From: Deinococcus roseus
GTDB taxonomy: Bacteria > Deinococcota > Deinococci > Deinococcales > Deinococcaceae
DNA length: 64,000 nt
Direction: 5' to 3'
Assembly (NCBI RefSeq): GCF_014646895.1
Contig: NZ_BMOD01000004.1
Coordinates: forward strand, 259,993-323,992
In this document: positions 1 through 8,474 of the stretch, in pieces
Position numbering within the stretch: position 1 is the stretch's first letter
Layout: every line of letters starts with the position of its first letter
Made by a program: the position numbers and the translations under genes
Notes under the pieces: model-generated
Databases searched by the model: none
What the model saw: the letters and a program-made list of their open reading frames with translations, nothing else
Told to the model about the DNA's origin: nothing

Positions 1-9
1 ACGTTGAGG

Positions 10-34
10 AAAAAACAAAAATCCTGTCCAGGAT
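10..34 (-). terminator. Probable rho-independent terminator of the folP operon
   Basis: Read leftward, a short ATCCT/AGGAT hairpin lies a few bases beyond the folP stop codon and is followed by a T-rich run (seen as A-rich DNA at 10-20). The stem is only 5-6 bp, so the call rests on the U-tract and position. Confidence 0.5.
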
Positions 35-39
35 GTAAT

Positions 40-894
40 CTATTCTTTCAGTGCATTCCAGACTTTCAGGGCCTGAAGGTGGGATTCTGCATCGTGAACC
101 CGCACCATGGCTGCCCCCTGCTCTGCGCCATACAGGTGCAGGGCAATGCTGCCAGGATCGCGGTCTTTTGCGTCTGGAACACCTGCCAGCACATCAATCA
201 GCTTCTTTCTGGAAGCGCCCAGCAGCACGGGATGAGGGGCAAGCCCAGACAGGGAACGGATCAGGGTGAGGTTGTGTTGCAGGGTCTTGCCAAAACCAAT
301 GCCTGGATCCAGCATCACCGAAAGAACACCTTGCTGCAAAGCCTTTTCTGCTTGCTGGAACAAAAAGTCCCGGACCTCCTGCACCACATTCTGGTAGCTG
401 GGATGGTGTTGCATGGTGCGGGGTTTGCCCTGCATGTGCATGATGATGGCTGGAACGCCTCTTTCTGCACACACCCGTATCATCCGGGGATTCTGCAGGC
501 CCGTCACATCATTGACAATGTGCGCTCCTGCCTGCAGGGCAGCTTTTGCCACTTCAGGCTTCATCGTGTCGATGCTGATGAGCACTGGAAAGTCCTGCAG
601 GGCTTCAATCAGGGGCAGCACCCGCCGCAATTCTTCCTGCACATCTACAGGTTCAGCGCCAGGGCGGGTGGATTCTCCACCCACATCCAGCACCTTCACC
701 CCTGCCATCACCATCCTGCGGGCCTGCTCCACAGCAGCTTCCAGTTGAAAGTGCCGTCCTGCATCGCTGAAACTGTCCGGGGTGGCATTCAGGATGCCCA
801 TCACAGCGGTCCCGGTCCATGTCACCCTGTGGCTGTTCTGCATGGGAATGCTGCCTGGAACCTGAAACCCAAAGTCAAGGTGGAAGGTGTTCAC
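40..894 (-). CDS. folP: Dihydropteroate synthase
   Basis: Condenses p-aminobenzoate with 6-hydroxymethyl-dihydropterin diphosphate to give dihydropteroate in cytosolic folate synthesis. The 284-residue TIM-barrel protein has the family signatures in order: MGILNATPDSFSD near residue 32, DVGGESTRPGAE near 71, the IVNDVTG strand, a MLDPGIGFGKT loop, GASRK and a C-terminal RVHD. Length is normal. The chosen start is a GTG (894), which keeps the usual N-terminal strand; an ATG at 843 would remove it. It is the last gene of a leftward run behind two acetyltransferases (24-bp gap), so it is probably cotranscribed with them. There is nothing odd in the catalytic motifs. Confidence 0.96.
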   Translation of the reverse strand: MNTFHLDFGFQVPGSIPMQNSHRVTWTGTAVMGILNATPDSFSDAGRHFQLEAAVEQARRMVMAGVKVLDVGGESTRPGAEPVDVQEELRRVLPLIEALQDFPVLISIDTMKPEVAKAALQAGAHIVNDVTGLQNPRMIRVCAERGVPAIIMHMQGKPRTMQHHPSYQNVVQEVRDFLFQQAEKALQQGVLSVMLDPGIGFGKTLQHNLTLIRSLSGLAPHPVLLGASRKKLIDVLAGVPDAKDRDPGSIALHLYGAEQGAAMVRVHDAESHLQALKVWNALKE

Positions 895-918
895 AGCCTC
901 AGGATAGAGGATCTGGTT

Positions 919-1431
919 TCAGGAAAGCAGCTTGTAGTAAATGGCGTTGGCTTCCAGAACCCCCTGGGTGCTTCTGGCATAAGCAGGGATGGATCCCACA
1001 AAGGTGTAGCCTGCAAAGCGGTAAAGCCGTTCTGCGCCGTCTCCCAGCACGGTGTCCAGAAAGAGGGTCTGGCGGTTCAACTTTCTGGCCAGGGCTTCTA
1101 AAGCGTCCAGCAGGGCTTTCCCGATTCCTCTGCGGCGGTGGCTGGTCAGCACGATGAGTTTGGCCACCTCTGCACGGTGGTTGCCGTTGCTGCGGCTTTC
1201 CAGGTTGAGTTGCACGGTGCCCACCACCTTGCCTTCATCCAGCGCGACCAGCAAACGCTTGCTCCCCGAGGCAACAGCCTCACACACCGAAGTCCAGTAC
1301 TCCTGCACTTCGGTTTCCGGGAGGGGAAGCACAAACCCGATGGAGCTTCCTGCTTCCACGGCATCCCTGAGCAGGACAGCAAAATCTTTAAGGTGGGCTT
1401 TGATCTGGTCGGCATTCCATTCCTGAATCAT
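919..1431 (-). CDS. GNAT-family N-acetyltransferase
   Basis: Transfers an acetyl group from acetyl-CoA to an unknown amine. The roughly 170-residue protein carries the GNAT core: a V-G-x-V-Q strand, then the acetyl-CoA loop HRRRGIGKALLDALE and a C-terminal YRFAGYTFVG segment typical of the fold. An AAGGAG sits 5 bases before the ATG at 1431; a GTG two codons upstream (1437) is also open. The start overlaps or abuts the stop of the upstream acetyltransferase, which indicates translational coupling. The substrate cannot be read from sequence; family relatives modify antibiotics, amino acids or proteins. Confidence 0.85.
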   Translation of the reverse strand: MIQEWNADQIKAHLKDFAVLLRDAVEAGSSIGFVLPLPETEVQEYWTSVCEAVASGSKRLLVALDEGKVVGTVQLNLESRSNGNHRAEVAKLIVLTSHRRRGIGKALLDALEALARKLNRQTLFLDTVLGDGAERLYRFAGYTFVGSIPAYARSTQGVLEANAIYYKLLS

Positions 1432-1433
1432 GG

Positions 1434-1928
1434 TCACTCCTTGATGCGTTTTCCCAGCAGGGTAAGGCTGCGTTCCTGTCCGTCCAGCACGGCAACTCTG
1501 GGAAGTTCTCCGTGTTTCACAAAACCCATGCCTTCAAAGAGTTTCAGGCTGGGCTGGTTGTGGCTGAAAATGAAGGCCAGCAGTGTGTGAAAGTCCAGCA
1601 CTGGAGCGTGGTTGAGGGCTTCTCTCAGCAGCACCTTGCCCAGTCCTTTTCCACGCTGGTCTGGGTGCAGGTAAATGCTGACCTCGGCGGTGTGGCGGTA
1701 GGCTGGTCGTCCATAGAAGGCCGAAAAGCTCAGCCAGCCTGCGATGTGTTCTCCATCCTGCAAAACCCAAAGGGGGTGGTGCTCTGGACTGTGGGCCGCA
1801 AACCAGTCTTCCCGGCTTTGCACCGAAACGGGTTCCAGATCCGCAGTCACCATGCGGGAAGCCACGGTGGAGTTGTAGATATCCACGATGTGCGGCAGGT
1901 CTTCGCGCAGGGCCTCTCTGATGTGCAT
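1434..1928 (-). CDS. GNAT N-acetyltransferase, phosphinothricin acetyltransferase-like
   Basis: Acetyl-CoA-dependent N-acetyltransferase of the Pat/Bar-like subgroup. Seen: the N-terminal IREALREDLPHIVDIYN, the strand VSIYLHPDQRGKGLGKVLL containing the acetyl-CoA loop, and LAFIFSHNQPSLKLFEGMGF, the subgroup's C-terminal signature. The start at 1928 is set by an AAGGAG 6-7 bases upstream; the open frame continues to 1991 without a better site. First gene of the leftward operon with a second GNAT and folP. Relatives acetylate phosphinothricin, methionine sulfoximine or related amino acids, but the substrate here is inferred only at family level. Confidence 0.85.
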   Translation of the reverse strand: MHIREALREDLPHIVDIYNSTVASRMVTADLEPVSVQSREDWFAAHSPEHHPLWVLQDGEHIAGWLSFSAFYGRPAYRHTAEVSIYLHPDQRGKGLGKVLLREALNHAPVLDFHTLLAFIFSHNQPSLKLFEGMGFVKHGELPRVAVLDGQERSLTLLGKRIKE

Positions 1929-2090
1929 GTTCACTCCTTCTTGCACCTTCTCAGCCAAAACGTCAATCAGGAAACGTGATGGACAACTCAAGGATATTCA
2001 GCGTCCAGATGTGTTTCAACCCGAAAAAATCGAATTGATGCATCAGCTTTTTCTATGGATGAATGCCTTCACAAAAGCTAACATGAAAGG

Positions 2091-3014
2091 GTGATCGAGA
2101 CCGACCAGTTGCTGGCTTTTGAGCGCATCGTGCGGGAAGGAAGTTTCTCCAAGGCGGCATTTGCCCTGGGCATTTCCCAGCCCACCATCAGTGCCCGAAT
2201 TCAGGCACTGGAAAAAAGCCTGGGTGGGACGGTGTTCACCCGTGGACGCACCGTGCATCTGACCGAGCGGGGCACCAGTTTTCTGCCTTATGCAAAACGT
2301 GCCCTGGCCGTTCTGAACGATGGTTTGAACGCTGCAAAACTGGCCGCCAGTGGAGAGCAAGGTGCCCTGCGTGTGGCTGCCCTGCGTTCCCTGACCGTGC
2401 ATTTGCTGGCCCGGTCCAGCGGGGTGTTCATGGAGCGCTTTCCCGAGGTGCAATGCACCCTCTTTGAAGGGGACCACTGGATGGTCATCGAGCAATTGCA
2501 CGATGGGGTGGTGGAACTGGGCCTGATCTGTTACCCTCCGCTGGATTACGGGGTGGCAGAAGTGCGGCCCCTGCTGCGCATGGTGGAGCCCATCATTCTG
2601 GCGGTGCATCCCGACCATCCGCTCAGCCAGAAAAAACTGTGGTCCAGAGAAGCATTTCTGGAAGCCTGTCCTCTGCTTTTGCAGCAACGCTGGTGGCAGG
2701 TGACGCCCATGGCTGTGAACACCCTCAACACCCAGGCCCGCAAAATGGCCGATGTGCCGATGGAGGTGGGCCGGCATCTGGTGCACACCGGTCTGGCTGC
2801 AGGTTTCTTTCCCAAAATGCTGGTGCAGCCTGAACTGGATGCGGGTGCCCTGGTGCAACTGGAAATCCAGGGACTCCCTCCCATGCTCAGGGAAACAGCC
2901 CTGGTGCAACTGGCCCGCAGGCAGCACACCTCCCCCATTGCCCAGCATTTCACGGGGATTCTGGCGCAGGTGGCCCGCAAACTGGACATTGCCATTTACC
3001 GGGAGAAAACCTGA
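2091..3014 (+). CDS. LysR-family transcriptional regulator
   Basis: A 307-residue LTTR. The N-terminal winged helix-turn-helix (residues 1-60) has FERIVREGSFSKAAFALGISQPTISARIQALE, followed by a linker helix and a periplasmic-binding-like effector domain (about 90-300). Start is the GTG at 2091, directly after an AAAGG; a TAACAT box at 2079-2084 would fit a leaderless or near-leaderless transcript. Divergent from the folP operon at 1928, so it may act on that intergenic region, as LTTRs often do. The downstream arabinofuranosidase has its own promoter about 130 bp away. The effector is unknown. Confidence 0.9.
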   Translation: MIETDQLLAFERIVREGSFSKAAFALGISQPTISARIQALEKSLGGTVFTRGRTVHLTERGTSFLPYAKRALAVLNDGLNAAKLAASGEQGALRVAALRSLTVHLLARSSGVFMERFPEVQCTLFEGDHWMVIEQLHDGVVELGLICYPPLDYGVAEVRPLLRMVEPIILAVHPDHPLSQKKLWSREAFLEACPLLLQQRWWQVTPMAVNTLNTQARKMADVPMEVGRHLVHTGLAAGFFPKMLVQPELDAGALVQLEIQGLPPMLRETALVQLARRQHTSPIAQHFTGILAQVARKLDIAIYREKT

Positions 3015-3016
3015 GA

Positions 3017-3050
3017 CAGCAATCAGCCTTCAGCGTTCAGTGTTCAGCAA
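3017..3050 (+). repeat. Degenerate heptamer array, TCAGCNN type
   Basis: Four to five consecutive 7-base units of the form TCAGCNN (TCAGCCT, TCAGCGT, TCAGTGT, TCAGCAA) lie just after the LysR stop codon. The same unit recurs in the opposite orientation at 37604-37641 and again at 59822-59853. Confidence 0.6.
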
Positions 3051-3143
3051 TAGACGACCTGAATCCCCTGCCCATTGCAATGCCAGCCTCTGGAAGGATT
3101 CACAGGTCAAAGACATGAATTTGGTGCCTGGTCTGACCTGTGG

Positions 3144-3173
3144 TTGACAGACCTCCTCAATGTTACGTAATAT
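3144..3173 (+). promoter_or_regulatory. Strong sigma-A promoter upstream of the GH51 gene
   Basis: A consensus -35 TTGACA (3144-3149), an 18-bp spacer and a -10 TAATAT (3168-3173). The predicted 5' leader is about 250 nt. The rest of the 3015-3432 gap holds a heptamer array, the LacI-type site at 3388 and no convincing ORF. Confidence 0.7.
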
Positions 3174-3387
3174 GTTATCGTTCACAATCAAACAGCCCCC
3201 CCAACACCAGACAAGCCTCCAGAGGCTTTTTCTGCAGGTCAGCCTGCGTTTTCAAAGCTCCATCCCGGCAAAGCAGTTTTGAGGAGTTTGTTGTTCAGAA
3301 GCACAAATACGCTCTACTTCTCCTGAGACATCTTTTTTCTGCTGATCAGAGCATGGCAGCAAAAAGCCCTTTTTTTACCATTCGTTT

Positions 3388-3401
3388 TGTTAGCGCTCAC
3401 A
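3388..3401 (+). promoter_or_regulatory. LacI-family operator-like palindrome
   Basis: TGTTAGCGCTCACA matches the LacI-family palindrome TGTTAGCGCTAACA with one arm mismatch. It lies 32 bp before the start codon of the secreted arabinofuranosidase, consistent with sugar-responsive repression. No LacI-type repressor is encoded in the window. Confidence 0.5.
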
Positions 3402-3432
3402 TAGCATCTCGCTTCCCGAAAGGAAAATCCTG

Positions 3433-6400
3433 ATGAAACACCCCTGGAACCACACCCACAAATGGAAAACCCGCCTGTCTGCCCTGAGCATGGCCGTGGC
3501 CCTGTTTGGACCTTTGAATGGCATGCCAGCACAGGCGGCCCTCCTGCAAACAGCTTCCCAGGACGGCATGCTGCTGCACTACACTTTCGATCAGAACACC
3601 CCAGGCAAAGCGACAGATGCTTCCGGGCATGGCAACGATGGCACCCTGGAAGGCCAGGCCTCCTGGACAGATGCAGGAAAGCTGGGCGGGGCCATCGACC
3701 TGAACGGCACCTCTGCCTACGTGCGCCTGCCGGACGGCCTGCTGGAAAAACAACACGACCTGACCATTGCCACCTGGGTGCATGCCGACAGTCTGGGCAC
3801 CTGGGCACGGGTGTTTGATTTCGGATCGGGCACCGACAACTGGATGTTCCTGACCCTGAGTGACTTCATGGGGGTGCCTCGCTTTTCCATTCTTCCCAGA
3901 GGCAGCAGCGAAAACCTGCTGACCGGATCACCCTTTCCTGGAACGGGAGACTGGCACCACGTGGCTGTGGTGGTTTCGGGCAACACTTACACCCTTTATC
4001 TGGACGGATTGCAGGCAGGCAGCGTCAGCAACATGCAGAACAACCCCGCCAAACTGGGGGCAACAAACCAGAACTTCATCGGGAAATCCCAGTTTGCCCC
4101 AGATCCCTTCTTCGATGGCAAAATTGACGATTTCCGCATTTATGACCATGCCCTGTCCGGGAGTGAACTCCTGGCCCTGGTGACTTCAGGGATGACCGAT
4201 GCCCAGAGCGTGGCCTACACCAGCAAATGGCTGAGTCTGGGCGACACCTCCCAGCAAACAGAGGGGCTGAACCTGCCCACCTCTGGACCTTCTGGGACCA
4301 CCATCACCTGGGCTTCCTCACAGCCAGAAGTGGTTGCAGCAGATGGCACCGTAAAGCGTCCTGCCCAGGGAAATGCCAACCAGACCGTCACCCTGACCGC
4401 CACAGTGCAAAAAGGCACGGCTCAGGAAAGCAAAACCTTTCAGGTGGTGGTGTGGGCCATGGGTGCATCTGCTTACACCCTGAACGTGCAGGCAGACCAG
4501 CCCTCTCATGCTGTCCCCTCCACCCTGTATGGCATTTTCTTTGAGGACATCAACGAGGCAGCCGATGGGGGCGTTTACGCCGAACTGGTGAAAAACCGCT
4601 CTTTTGAATTCGATCCCCAGCTCACGGCCTGGACGGTGGTGACGGAATCGGGAGGGGCAGGAAAGGTTTCTGGACAATCAGATCAGCCCCTGAACGAGCA
4701 CAACCCGCAATATGTGCGCCTGAACGTCACGGCTGCAGGTGCAGGACTGGCCAATTCAGGTTTCGGGGGGATTGCGGTGCAGAAAGATGCCCGCTACAAC
4801 TTCTCTGTGTATCTCCGCAGTTCTGCTCCCCTGTCCAGACCCCTGCAGGCGCAACTGCAGGGAGCGGATGGCAAGGTGTACGGCAGTTGCGAGGTGCAAG
4901 GGGTGGGTGCACAGTGGCAGAAATTCAATTGCGACCTGACTTCAAGCACCACCGACCCGGAGGCCCGTCTGGTCCTGCTGGTCTCTGAAACGGCCACCCT
5001 GGATTTGGACATGGTTTCCCTGTTCCCTGAAAACACCTTCAAGAACCGTCCCAATGGCCTGCGAGACGACCTGACCCGGACCCTGGAAAACCTGCAACCA
5101 GGCTTCCTGCGTTTCCCTGGCGGGTGCATCGTGGAAGGCGGCTCTTTCTTCAACCGCTACCGCTGGAAAAACACCATTGGAGACGTTGCAGAACGGGAAA
5201 TTCAGCCCAACCAGTGGGCACCAGGTTACTACCAGTCTTTTGGTCTGGGCTTTGGGGAGTACTTCCAGCTTGCAGCAGACATCGGGGCAGAACCCCTTCC
5301 CATCCTGTATGCAGGGCAAACCTCCTGCACCGGAAGCCCGGACATGGTGGCTTTAGAAGACCTGGGGCCTTACATTCAGGACGCACTGGACCTGATCGAG
5401 TACGCCAATGGAGATGTCAGCACCAGATGGGGCGCTGTCCGTGCCGCCCAGGGCCACCCCGAACCCTTCAACATGAAATACCTGGGGGTGGGGAACGAAC
5501 TTTGGGGCCAGGACTACCTGAACCGTTACGAGAAGTTCTACGACGTTTTAAAGCAGAAACACCCTGAAATCAAACTGGTGCTGAGTGCTGGCGCGTTCCC
5601 CTCTGACTTCAACTTTCAGCTGGCCTGGGACTGGGTGAAAAAGAACCATAAAGCCGACCTGATTGATGAACACATGTACCAGTCTCCACAGTGGTTCTAC
5701 GACAACGTGACCCGCTACGACAACTACGACCGCACTGGCCCGAAAGTGTTTGTGGGAGAATACGCCGCCCACGGAACCGGCAAGCGCAACAACATGGAGA
5801 GCGCCCTGGCAGAAGCGGCTTTCATGACCGGACTGGAGCGCAATTCGGATGTGGTGGAAATGGCTTCCTTCGCGCCACTGCTGGCCAAAGAAAACCGCAC
5901 CCAGTGGACCACCGACCTGATCTGGTTCAACAACCAGCAGGTGTACCTGACCCCCAATTACCATGTGCAGCAGATGTTCAAGCACAACCTGGGCCAGCAA
6001 CTCATTCCCACCACCCTGGTCAAAGAGGTGCAGACCCAGAGTGCTGCCCAGCCCATCACCGGATCCATCCTGCTGGGATCCTGGAGCACAGCAGTCAGCT
6101 TTGACGATGTGAAAATCACCCCTGCAGATCAGAACCAGCTTTACAACAACGACTTTGCAGACCCCACCAGCATTGCCCAGTGGAACACTTACCGCGGTGA
6201 CTGGAGCATTGAAGATGGCGTGCTGAAACAGAGCAGTGCCACCCTCACCGATGCCCGATTGCTGCTGGGCCAGGGCGAGGACTGGAACAATTACACCCTG
6301 ACCCTGAAAGCCTGCAAAGACAGCGGTGCAGAGGGTTTCCTGATCGGGTTTGGCAGCAAAAACACCAACGATTATTACTGGTGGAACCTGGGAGGCTGGG

Positions 6401-7113
6401 GCAACACCGCCACCGCCGTGGAAAAATCCGTGGGTGGGGTCAAAACCACACTGGGCAACGCCACCCCCATCACCATTGAAAAAGGCCGCTGGTACGACAT
6501 CAAGGTCGAGGTGCAGCAAAACCACATCAAACTTTACCTGGATGGCACCCTGATCCATGACCTTGTGGATGCCCCTTCCTCTGCCGGACCCCTTTACAGC
6601 GCCAGCACCCTGGACCAGCACACCGGGGATGTGATCCTGAAAGTGGTCAACACCTCAGGCAACGCCCAGACCACCCAGATCAACCTGAACGGCATGGCCA
6701 ACCTGCAACCCGAAGCGGATGTGATCGAACTGGCCTCAGCATCCGGTCAGGACGAGAACTCTTTTGCAGCACCCGATCAGGTCAAACCCGTGACCAAAAG
6801 GCTTTCCGGGGTGGGAGAGCACTTCAGTTATGATTTCCCGGCTTACTCCGTCACCATTCTGCTCCTGCACACCAGCCAGAATGCCCAGATTGCAAGCGTC
6901 CAGCCCGTGACCCTGAACGTTCCGGTGGGCAAAGCCCCTGAACTGCCTGCCACTGTCAGCGTGAAGAAACACGATGGCCGCACCGAGGAAGTCAAAGTGC
7001 TCTGGAAGAACGTGGACGCTGTGCAATACAGCACCCCTGGCACTTTTGAAGTGAAGGGCACCCTGGAAGGCACAGACCTGCACGCCGTGGCACAGGTGAC
7101 CGTCACTCCTTGA
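3433..7113 (+). CDS. Secreted multidomain GH51-type alpha-L-arabinofuranosidase
   Basis: Predicted to release arabinose from arabinan or arabinoxylan outside the cell. The 1226-residue protein starts with a Sec signal peptide (about 1-35, cleaved after AQA). Then come a LamG/concanavalin-like domain (about 45-250), an atrophied bacterial Ig-like domain (about 255-345), a GH51 catalytic region (about 350-900), a second concanavalin-like domain (about 905-1060) and a C-terminal Ig-like domain (about 1150-1226). The likely acid/base is Glu689 in GVGNELW and the nucleophile Glu776 in FVGEYAAHG. A GAAAGGA lies upstream of the ATG. It is monocistronic, with a strong promoter, a LacI-type operator and a terminator. 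The extra non-catalytic domains suggest polysaccharide or cell-surface binding. Confidence 0.93.
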   Translation: MKHPWNHTHKWKTRLSALSMAVALFGPLNGMPAQAALLQTASQDGMLLHYTFDQNTPGKATDASGHGNDGTLEGQASWTDAGKLGGAIDLNGTSAYVRLPDGLLEKQHDLTIATWVHADSLGTWARVFDFGSGTDNWMFLTLSDFMGVPRFSILPRGSSENLLTGSPFPGTGDWHHVAVVVSGNTYTLYLDGLQAGSVSNMQNNPAKLGATNQNFIGKSQFAPDPFFDGKIDDFRIYDHALSGSELLALVTSGMTDAQSVAYTSKWLSLGDTSQQTEGLNLPTSGPSGTTITWASSQPEVVAADGTVKRPAQGNANQTVTLTATVQKGTAQESKTFQVVVWAMGASAYTLNVQADQPSHAVPSTLYGIFFEDINEAADGGVYAELVKNRSFEFDPQLTAWTVVTESGGAGKVSGQSDQPLNEHNPQYVRLNVTAAGAGLANSGFGGIAVQKDARYNFSVYLRSSAPLSRPLQAQLQGADGKVYGSCEVQGVGAQWQKFNCDLTSSTTDPEARLVLLVSETATLDLDMVSLFPENTFKNRPNGLRDDLTRTLENLQPGFLRFPGGCIVEGGSFFNRYRWKNTIGDVAEREIQPNQWAPGYYQSFGLGFGEYFQLAADIGAEPLPILYAGQTSCTGSPDMVALEDLGPYIQDALDLIEYANGDVSTRWGAVRAAQGHPEPFNMKYLGVGNELWGQDYLNRYEKFYDVLKQKHPEIKLVLSAGAFPSDFNFQLAWDWVKKNHKADLIDEHMYQSPQWFYDNVTRYDNYDRTGPKVFVGEYAAHGTGKRNNMESALAEAAFMTGLERNSDVVEMASFAPLLAKENRTQWTTDLIWFNNQQVYLTPNYHVQQMFKHNLGQQLIPTTLVKEVQTQSAAQPITGSILLGSWSTAVSFDDVKITPADQNQLYNNDFADPTSIAQWNTYRGDWSIEDGVLKQSSATLTDARLLLGQGEDWNNYTLTLKACKDSGAEGFLIGFGSKNTNDYYWWNLGGWGNTATAVEKSVGGVKTTLGNATPITIEKGRWYDIKVEVQQNHIKLYLDGTLIHDLVDAPSSAGPLYSASTLDQHTGDVILKVVNTSGNAQTTQINLNGMANLQPEADVIELASASGQDENSFAAPDQVKPVTKRLSGVGEHFSYDFPAYSVTILLLHTSQNAQIASVQPVTLNVPVGKAPELPATVSVKKHDGRTEEVKVLWKNVDAVQYSTPGTFEVKGTLEGTDLHAVAQVTVTP

Positions 7114-7132
7114 GCCCCTGAGTTCCCTGCAG

Positions 7133-7165
7133 AACCCCGCCGGTCACAAGCTGGTGGGGTTTTTC
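7133..7165 (+). terminator. Rho-independent terminator of the GH51 gene
   Basis: AACCCCGCCGG pairs with CTGGTGGGGTT (one internal mismatch) and runs into TTTTT, 20 bp after the stop. Confidence 0.8.
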
Positions 7166-7207
7166 TCTGAACTTGACTTCTCCCTCTGCAGGGCAAAGAG
7201 TGAGGGC

Positions 7208-7774
7208 ATGCTTGACCTTTCGATGTTTGAAACCTTTCCCATTCTGGAAACCGAACGCCTGATTTTGCGTGAAATTCAAGCCACAGACGCCCCCGCCATT
7301 TACAAACTCTTCTCCAACCCCGAAGTGACCCGCTATCACGGCACCAGCACCTTTCAGGACCCGGAACAGGCCGATGATTTCGTGCACTTCGTACAGGCCC
7401 GCTACCAGCAAAAAGGCGGCATCCGCTGGGCCATTGAACTGAAAGCCACAGGAGAACTGCTGGGCACGCTGGGGCTCAACAGCATCGTGCAGCAGAGAAC
7501 CGTGATTGGTTATGACCTCTCAGAAGCACACTGGGGCAAAGGCTACATGCCCGAAGCCGTACAGGCCATGCTGGATTACGCTTTTCAGATTGGACTGTAT
7601 CGGGTGCAGGCCCTGGTGATCCCGGGAAACCACGGCTCTGTGCGGGTGCTGGAAAAACTGGGGTTCCAGCAGGAGGGCCTGCTGCGTGCGTGGTACCACT
7701 GGGAAGGGCGGTACTGGGACATGCTGAGTTTTTCTTTGCTCAGGACGGACAGGCAAAAGGGCGCAGAAGGCTGA
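7208..7774 (+). CDS. GNAT acetyltransferase, RimJ/RimL type
   Basis: Probable acetyl-CoA-dependent acetyltransferase of the ribosomal-protein-alanine or aminoglycoside-like subgroup. Seen: ETERLILREIQATDAPAIY at the N terminus, GYDLSEAHWGKGYMPEA (acetyl-CoA loop) near residue 100, and NHGSVRVLEKLGFQQEG, the classic RimJ/L signature. The start is placed at ATG 7208, 6-10 bases after a GAGTGAGG; the frame is open from 7154 and another ATG lies at 7223. The last codons (KGAEG) run into a heptamer-repeat array, so the C terminus may have been extended or reshaped by that repeat. Confidence 0.85.
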   Translation: MLDLSMFETFPILETERLILREIQATDAPAIYKLFSNPEVTRYHGTSTFQDPEQADDFVHFVQARYQQKGGIRWAIELKATGELLGTLGLNSIVQQRTVIGYDLSEAHWGKGYMPEAVQAMLDYAFQIGLYRVQALVIPGNHGSVRVLEKLGFQQEGLLRAWYHWEGRYWDMLSFSLLRTDRQKGAEG

Positions 7775-7867
7775 GGGTCGAGGGCAGAAAGCAGAAGGCA
7801 AAAAGCACAAGAACCGAGGACCGAGAGCCAAGGGCTAAAAGCCAAAGGCTGAGGATCGAGGGCAAAA
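7751..7867 (+). repeat. Long degenerate heptamer array, (A/G)GCCGAG type
   Basis: About 14-16 consecutive 7-base units such as GGCTGAG, GGTCGAG, GGCAGAA, AGCAGAA, GGCAAAA, GAACCGA and GGACCGA. It is the longest array in the window. It starts inside the 3' end of the acetyltransferase gene and fills the gap to the convergent DUF4865 gene. Confidence 0.65.
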
Positions 7868-7901
7868 ACACAGATGGACCTCAGACCATTGCCCGATGCC
7901 T

Positions 7902-8474
7902 CTACACTTTTTCTTGCTCCAACCCTGGGCAGGAGAGGTGAAGCACCTGAAAATGTATGCCCATCTGTTCTGAGGGGTCAGTGGTCCACAGGGCAAACAG
8001 CACCTGTTCCCAGGTTCTGAGATCCAGGCCAGACACCGCACAATGGAGCGCTGGATGGTCTTGCAGGGCGTTCAGCTGGTTTTCTGCCTCGTGAATGGCT
8101 TCTGACAGGTCTTTTCCTGCAGCAATTGGGATTCTGAGCAAGGTGGCCCACACTGGAGATTTCCCAAAAACTTTTCCCTTCTGGAACTGCATCTCCATCC
8201 AGTGTTCCACAGAAGGGCGACCAAAATCCTGGCTCAGGCCAGCAAATCCCGGTCCCAGCAGAAATTCACGCATGGCATGTTCTGAATGCCACAGGTAAAA
8301 AGGAGAATAGGAGTTGACGGTGGATCCTGCTTTGCCGGATTCTCGCAACAGGTAGGCTTTGAAGGTCAATCCGGGAAGCTGGTCCAGGGCATGTCCACGG
8401 GTGCGGACCCTTTCCCGGATGGTTTCCATGTTGTGATCTCCGGGCAAATGGATGTCATAGTGCATCAGACCCAT
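7902..8474 (-). CDS. DUF4865 family protein
   Basis: A 190-residue protein resembling the DUF4865 family, whose biochemical role is not established. Seen: the N-terminal MHYDIHLPGDHNMETIRERV and a central SPFYLWHSEHAMREFL, both family-like. Start 8474 follows a GGAGG 7 bases upstream; the next in-frame ATG is at 8465. The start overlaps the end of the tautomerase gene by 10 bp, so the two are translationally coupled. In other bacteria DUF4865 proteins also sit beside a tautomerase and a divergent LysR regulator, as here, so a joint catabolic or detoxification role is likely but unproven. Confidence 0.75.
   Translation of the reverse strand: MGLMHYDIHLPGDHNMETIRERVRTRGHALDQLPGLTFKAYLLRESGKAGSTVNSYSPFYLWHSEHAMREFLLGPGFAGLSQDFGRPSVEHWMEMQFQKGKVFGKSPVWATLLRIPIAAGKDLSEAIHEAENQLNALQDHPALHCAVSGLDLRTWEQVLFALWTTDPSEQMGIHFQVLHLSCPGLEQEKV

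Noticed and set aside
7754..7867. Possible CRISPR array
   Set aside because: The period is 7 bases with no spacers and no cas genes nearby.
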